NCBI GenBank assembly: GCA_963921795.1
Contig: OY997651.1
Coordinates: 57,738,512 to 57,802,511, forward strand
DNA from: Nannobrachium achirus
Taxonomy: Eukaryota; Chordata; Actinopteri; Myctophiformes; Myctophidae
DNA: 64,000 nt
Reading direction: 5' to 3'
Part shown: positions 58,532-64,000 of the stretch, in pieces
Position numbering within the stretch: the stretch's first letter is position 1
How the letters are laid out: each line of letters opens with the position of its first letter
Made by a program: the position numbers and the translations under genes
The notes under the pieces: model-generated
The model's input: only the letters and a program-made list of their open reading frames with translations
Told to the model about the DNA's origin: nothing
Databases searched by the model: none

Positions 58532-58730
58532 TAGTTTTTTATTTTCAGTCACCCGAGTGTTAAAGGACCCCCACCATGCTTTTCAAAATATATATTTTAT
58601 ATAAATATTTGTCCATAATACGTTTTTATACAGGTTTTAGCCTAAACAACCACTCGGATATTTAAATATCATGTTCTGTCTGTCTCTAATTCCAAGCCAT
58701 TTCAGATGACAACAGGGCGCTGTCTTTGGG

Positions 58731-58763
<33 letters not shown>

Positions 58764-59279
58764 GGTACCACAGTCAATCCATTCAAGCCAATTTTAGTAC
58801 CAGACACGCCCATTCAGAAAATCACTGAAAGGCAAGGCTTAGTTTGCTGTTTCAAGATGTTGTGAAAATAGCAGATCTACACATTGAGAGCTTATAGATT
58901 GGCTATTTTCAAATAGCCAATGAGATCTCTGGAACTCATTCTGCGCATGTCTTCCATTGGGGTAAATATCAAATATCTGAAAGATCTTTCTGAGGCAAAT
59001 TGAGTTCAGAGAATTGTTTTCTCCCAAGCAAACTGCAAGTGAATCTCGCCATCCTGTGATGGCAACAAGCAGAGAGCTGTCCTGTAACACGCCCAACGAT
59101 GTGCTCTGAAAAATGAAAGCTGACATCCCGTCTCCAAAAAAAGGCCCCCCGAAAAGTGGCACCTTTCTGGGCATTTCTCCCACGCCTGACAGATGGTTCT
59201 CTCTGGCTATAGGCTGTCTTCCAGGAAGCTGCTATGTTTCCGAAGGCTGCCCGAGGATTGAGTTTGTGAACGTCGGCTA

Positions 59280-60560
59280 ATATATAACCAGGGGTGTCGC
59301 ACCAAATTCTGGGCCCTGGGTCGTGGGTACAAGGATTCAACTGCGGGCCCCCGCACTATTATTTTGTGCTTTAACTATTGAAAAATAGCAGATATACAAG
59401 CTCACAGTGCGGCACCAAGTGCAGCGCTGCGAGCTTGTAGATCTGCTATTTTTTTTTTAATCTTGAAAATTCTGCAAGTCTTTGAATATTACGTTTTTTT
59501 TTAAAAACCTTGTTCTATGTCAGTGGTGCTTTTTCACGTGAAGGACCCCCCAAAATGTATTTGGTCACGGACCCCCATCTCACGGACCCCCCAGAAGCAA
59601 AATTTTAGTTACAAATGTAACTTCGCTTAAAAAAAAATACATACATTCAAAGATTTGCACAAATTTTCACGACTTTTAAAAAATAGCAGATCTACAAGCT
59701 CACAGCGCGGCACTTGGGTCCTAAACCTGGACACTTGGGTGCCGCGCGGTCAGCTTGTATATCTGCTGTTTTTCAATAGCTAAAGTATAAAATAATTAGG
59801 GCCCCTCCAGCTTGGGCCCTAGTAACTCAGTCCCACTTCCGTAACCACTTATGCCCTGTTTCAAATAATAGTGCTATAAGCACACAACCCATCGCATCAC
59901 ATTGTGAGCTTGGATCCGATATTTTCGGGATTTTTGCTATTGCATCGAAAACATAGTATTCATGATTGTTGATGATGTTGCTGTTATGAAGTAAAAAGAG
60001 AACATTTAATTTCTTTAAAATCCATTATTTTCATAAAATATATAGCCTTTGTTGTAACAAATTGTTAAACTGATTAGTTTGATTAACTGTTTCACCCACA
60101 TAAATGTACATGTGTAAAACATCATAATGGATGTGAATGCATGTGTCATGGTGTCTGTACATGTTACACACTGTAGCTACAGTAGATGGCACTGTGTAAT
60201 AGTGCAGTGGCAGACGCAGGGGCGTCACAAGGGGGGGAAAGTGGGCCTGAGTTACTAGGGCCCAAGGTGGAGGGATCTTAATTATGTTATGCTTTAACTA
60301 TTGAAACATTGCAGATATACAAGCTCGCAGCGCACTCGGTGCCACGCTGCGAGCTTGTAGATCTGCTATTTTTGAAAAGTCGTGAAAATGTGTGGAACTC
60401 TTTGAATAGGCTATATGCATTTTTAAGTGAACATTTGTAACTCAAATTTTGCTTCTGGGGGGTCCCTGGAACTAAATATTTTGAGATGGGAGTCCGTGGC
60501 CAAATACATATCATTTTGGGGGTCCTTCACATGAACAAGTTTGAGCACCACTGACATAGA
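59280..60560. repeat. Cluster of GGGGTGTCGCACC / AGGGGCGTCACAAGG repeats with palindromes
   Basis: Several pieces of one repeat family (GGGCCCNAGG, TTGAGCACCACTGACATAG) carry shared palindromes at 59379-59453, 59679-59772, 60302-60374 and, just beyond, 60583-60646. Relatives lie at 36239-36575, 46330-46530 and 54690-54900. Confidence 0.7.
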
Positions 60561-60854
60561 AACATGGGTTTTTCACAAAACCTTATCTACAAGCTCACAG
60601 CGCGGCACTCGGTGCCATGCTGTGAGCTTGTATATCTGCTATGTTTCAATAGTTAAAGCACAAAATAATTGTGCGGGGGCCCGCAGTGAATCCTTGTACC
60701 CAAGGCCCAGAATTTGGTGTGACACCCCTGGGCATACTTATGTCACCACTCGTGGCAAAACCTGGACACAATAACAAACGAGGCGGAGTAGATGCACGAG
60801 GATGATGAAATATGAAATGAAAGGGACTGAGGGAGTCCAGGATGTAATGATCAG

Positions 60855-61190
60855 TGGTGGGGAAAAAAGTACATGTTTTACTTAAGTAAAAGTATCAATA
60901 CTGCAATATAGAAATGCTCTGTTACATGTAGAAGTCCAGAATTAGTATGTAGGGCTAAGAGTGAAAGTCTTGGTATCAGAATGTACTTAAAGTACCAAAA
61001 GTAAAAGTACAAAATGTTCGAAAATAGCAGCTCTACCAGCTCACAGCGCGTCGCGTTGTGAGCTGGTAGATCGGCTATTTCCAAACAGCCTAGTACAAAA
61101 GGGCTAAAGTGGTTAATGTATTATATATTATAAATTATATCTGCAAAGTAACTAGTAAATAAGTGTAGTGGAGTAAAAGTACAATATTTG
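60855..61190. mobile_element. hAT-like MITE (AAGTAAAAGTATCAATAC family)
   Basis: CAGTGGTGGGGAAAAAAGTA at the left and repeated AAAAGTAC segments; the palindrome is at 61019-61083. Confidence 0.6.
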
Positions 61191-61595
61191 GATCCGAGAT
61201 GTTGTAAGTGGAGTAGAAGTGGTGACAGTGAAGTCTGCCTTCCGGGAGAAGATACAGGAGCATCGGTGCCAAGACGGAAAGGATGAGGAACTGTTCCTTT
61301 CTGCTGACTTTGGAACGCCAATCTCCCTATAGGAGAGCACTAAAATAGAAGAGTTTAACTAATTAATTATTTCTGTTTTGATACTGTTTTTTATCTGGGT
61401 AGGCTTTTTTTTTTTTTTTTATTCGATCGGTTATTTAGAGTATACAGTATATGGAGTATTTTTCTGCACTGTTTGTTTTTATTCTTTTATATGCATTATT
61501 GCTGGGAGAAACTAAATTCAGTTTGTTTGTCTAACGCTGCTTGCAGATGGAAGGATGAATGACAAAAAAAAGCAATCTTGACTCTTGAATCTTAA
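61190..61595 (+). mobile_element. LINE 3' end
   Basis: One frame reads LPSGRRYRSIGAKTERMRN then CSFLL, resembling the C-terminus of fish LINE ORF2, with an AT-rich 3' UTR ending GCAATCTTGACTCTTGAATC. It is severely 5'-truncated. Confidence 0.55.
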
Positions 61596-61794
61596 ATCAA
61601 TGAACCAATATTTAGCCGTCTGTAGGACAGAGTCAAACTAAATGTAATGCCTTTGCCTCAATTCCTGTATATGAGAAAGTCTATATGATTGAGCTCTCTC
61701 TCTGTTTTTTCTTTCTTTTCATCCCTTTCCCCCGGAATCGTCTCCTGCCTTTCCCACTCTGCTTCTCTTCGACTCCTCTCCTCTCGTTGTATTG

Positions 61795-61990
61795 TTTCGA
61801 CACTGTCAGGCAGAAACCTCATATCTCCAAGTTTCAAATGTGTTTGTGTTTTTTTTTCCCCGTAAAGTAAAGCCCTGCTTCATCATAAGACTGTCACACA
61901 AAACTAGTGAAAATAGCACACAACGCCTCGCTAAGCGTTGTGTGCTTGTAGATCTGCTATTTCCACTAGTGTGAATCATCTATCTATAAA
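61795..61990. repeat. MITE fragment with shared palindrome
   Basis: CAGGCAGAAACCTCATATCT and AACTAGTGAAAATAGCACAC; palindrome 61902-61971 with outer arms AACTAGTG / CACTAGT. Related to 3678-4346 and 51455-51720. Confidence 0.7.
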
Positions 61991-61994
61991 TGCG

Positions 61995-62011
61995 AGAAGT
62001 CTCTGCGTGTG

Positions 62012-62042
<31 letters not shown>

Positions 62043-62400
62043 GTGTGTGTCTGTAATCCGTGTATCTCGAGAACCGTTCGTCCCACCGGCTTCAGATTCG
62101 GCACGCGCGTTCCCCGCCGCGGCACGGAGTGCAGTGCCGGGTCTCGACCCGACCCGACGGGCGGTTTTCCTGAACCGGCGCGAAACGTTCGGAATATCCT
62201 TATGCGGGGTTGATTGTTGACATCAGGCTGTTCCGGCGGAAATCGGCGAAAGCTCTGACTCATTGTGACATCACTTCATAAAAGGCTCTGACATCACGTA
62301 CGCCACATGAGTCAACAAAAAATCTCTGTGAGTGTGTATGTATGTATGTAATCCGCGTATCTCGAGAACCGTTCGTCCCACGGGCACGCGCGTTCTCCAT
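61995..62400 (+). repeat. Two CTCGAGAACCGTTCGTCCCA modules with CTGT/ATGT runs
   Basis: GTAATCCGTGTATCTCGAGA at about 62053 and GTAATCCGCGTATCTCGAGA at about 62347, each followed by ACCGTTCGTCCCAC and a GCACGCGCGTTC segment. Both are preceded by tetranucleotide runs. Confidence 0.75.
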
Positions 62401-63125
62401 ATATGGGCATAAAATGAATGCCCCCATATATGGGCATAAAATGGATTGCAGACAGACAGATACAGATATCTCCATATATGGACATAAATGGACAGAGGCA
62501 AACAGATGGTCAAAGATCTCCATATATGGGCATAAAATGGACGCAGACAGACAGATACAGATATCTCCATATATGGGCATAAATGGACACAGGCAAACAG
62601 ATGTTCAAAACGGGTCCTATGACAACAGGTATAATGAGGTTTGCATTAAAGGGGGAACTGGCACTAAAATGAATGCCCCCATGTATGGGCATAAAATGGA
62701 TTGCAGACAGACAGATACAGATATCTCCATATATGGACATAAATGGACAGAGGCAAACAGATGGTCAAAGATCTCCATATATGGGCATAAAATGGACGCA
62801 GACAGACAGATACAGATATCTCCATATATGGGCATAAATGGACACAGGCAAACAGATGTTCAAAACGGGTCCTATGACAACAGGTATAATGAGGTTTGCA
62901 TTAAAGGGGGAACCGGCACTGTGTCTGCAACACAGTTGGAGGCACAGACAGATACTCCATATATGGGCATAAAATGGACGCAGATAGACAGATATCTCCA
63001 TATATGGGCATAAAATGGACCCAGAACTAACTGCAGTGATCTCCATTTATGGACATAAAATGGACGCCGACAGACAGACAGACAGATACAGATATCTCCA
63101 TATGGGCATAAATGGACACAGGCAG
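62395..63125 (+). repeat. Tandem array with repeated CCATATATGG (CArG) units
   Basis: About 50-bp subunits (CTCCATATATGGGCATAAA, ATGGACGCAGACAGACAGAT) form a 255-bp higher-order unit repeated almost exactly (ATGAATGCCCCCAT at 62414 and 62669). The 223-aa frame across it is open only because 255 is divisible by three. Confidence 0.9.
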
Positions 63126-63759
63126 ACAGATGGTCAAAACGGGTCCTATGAAAACAGGTATAATGGGGTTTGCATTAAAGGGCGGGGCATTCATTCCCTA
63201 TTTACATTGTTCCGAGTTGGCCAGGTCGCCGACTAGACGCTGGGCCGCCCGAAGGGCGGCCCAGCTTCTACTTTTAAAAATGATGAATACAAAACGAACG
63301 GTTGGACAAGGTTTCCACCCAACAACAATGATTTGTTATAGCCCTCTGTTGTTCTCTTCTCTCCTTCCTTGTAAGAAAACGCTTGATTTGTGACATTCCA
63401 TTCCTCGTACTCGTGGCATGGCAGAAGAGGATCAAATTGCATGTGTAAAATGTAGGAAACCCAAATGATGCTTTTACTGTATGTGATTTACACTGAGGAT
63501 TTTACTGTGCACTGACTGAACCATAGTGGCGTTTCTATAAATCCTCTTAATGCACATTTAAGGCTTATTCGCAAAATCTTTTCATGGAAACACTTCAAAA
63601 TGTGAATAAACTTTCATTATCCGCAAAAAAATATATCCGATTGGAGGAGGTGGATTTTGAGGCTTTATCGAATAAAATAAATGCGCATTTGTGAATGGAA
63701 ACGGGTCAGACAATAAATGCGAATAAATTATGCAGGTCCATATCGTCCTCCTATAACAC

Positions 63760-63931
63760 TTTCCCCCGCCGCTTAATTAACGTCCATTGTGTAGCCTTAG
63801 CCCCCGAGCCGAGGCCGGCCGCCTCGGCTCGGGGACACCCCTCGGGGCGCCCCGGCCGGGGTCGCTTATTCTGTGCCCCCGCCGGACGCACTTTCTGCGC
63901 AGCGGTGCGTCGCGACCGGCTCTGGGTCGGG
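63760..63931 (+). promoter_or_regulatory. CpG-rich promoter-like patch with strong hairpin
   Basis: After long AT-rich DNA, about 170 bases become very GC- and CpG-rich. CCCCGAGCCGAGG (63802-63814) and CCTCGGCTCGGGG (63822-63834) form a perfect 13-bp stem. This is typical of a CpG-island promoter or 5' UTR. Confidence 0.5.
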
Positions 63932-64000
63932 ATGAGTGTGCAGCGAGTCACAGCAGTGCTCACGTCTCTCGGTCTGAAAACATCAACCCCATCCCAGCTC
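63932..64000 (+). CDS. Possible first coding exon of a downstream gene (cut by window end)
   Basis: An ATG directly after the CpG-rich patch opens a frame without stop to the window end: 23 codons starting MSVQRVTAVLTSLGLKTST. The Kozak context is moderate (GGGATGA). The sequence is not recognised. The placement after a CpG island supports a genuine 5' exon, but coding is unproven. Confidence 0.4.
   Translation, partial: MSVQRVTAVLTSLGLKTSTPSQL

Noticed and set aside
62342..63013. 223-aa ORF of repeated SIYGHKM/DRQTDTDI units
   Set aside because: The 255-bp repeat is a multiple of three and lacks stops in this frame. There is no domain, and the reverse strand is equally open.

Overview
The window is nuclear DNA of a vertebrate, almost certainly a teleost fish. 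Coding exons are short and far apart with GT-AG borders. The intervening DNA is packed with hAT-like and TTAA-flanked MITEs, an L2/CR1-type LINE with an esterase ORF1, DANA/V-SINE-like tRNA-derived SINEs and many microsatellites. I cannot name the species, and nothing looks bacterial, viral or plasmid.

Region 2.4-33.4 kb (+ strand) holds one split gene whose 5' end lies upstream of the window. Eight solid exons, plus one tentative micro-exon, join in compatible phases at every junction. They encode two kringles, a trypsin-fold domain, a long Pro/Thr stalk of PPMTT repeats and a hydrophobic C-terminus that looks like a GPI signal. The protease domain keeps His57, Asp102 and Ser195. It has lost the residues that form the oxyanion hole and the zymogen-activation salt bridge, so I read it as a probable pseudoprotease. 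Its introns carry a tandem satellite, a 441-bp tandem duplication, promoter-like patches and a damaged antisense LINE at about 20.1-24.9 kb.

Region 33.4-41.9 kb contains no gene I recognise. It is a patchwork of MITEs, LINE tails and SINE pieces, several still showing target-site duplications.

Region 41.95-57.69 kb is a large inverted duplication: arms at about 41.95-48.19 and 54.58-57.69 kb around a spacer of about 6.4 kb. The two arms act as natural filled/empty pairs. They show that a 761-bp hAT element, a 1.2-kb element made of AATCCTATAGGATT-like repeats, and a block of about 320 bp carrying tRNA-Glu all arrived in arm 1 after the duplication. The spacer contains a TTAA-flanked DNA transposon with THAP and SWIM coding exons facing each other, and an intact intronless klhdc3 copy that keeps its elongin BC box and cullin-2 box.

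Region 57.7-64.0 kb is again repeat-rich. It includes a tandem array with about ten perfect CArG boxes and ends in a CpG-rich patch with what looks like the first exon of a further gene running off the window.

The least explained signal is a palindrome of 60-90 bp, with arms containing GATCTACAAGCTCACA, found about 25 times inside otherwise unrelated repeat families.
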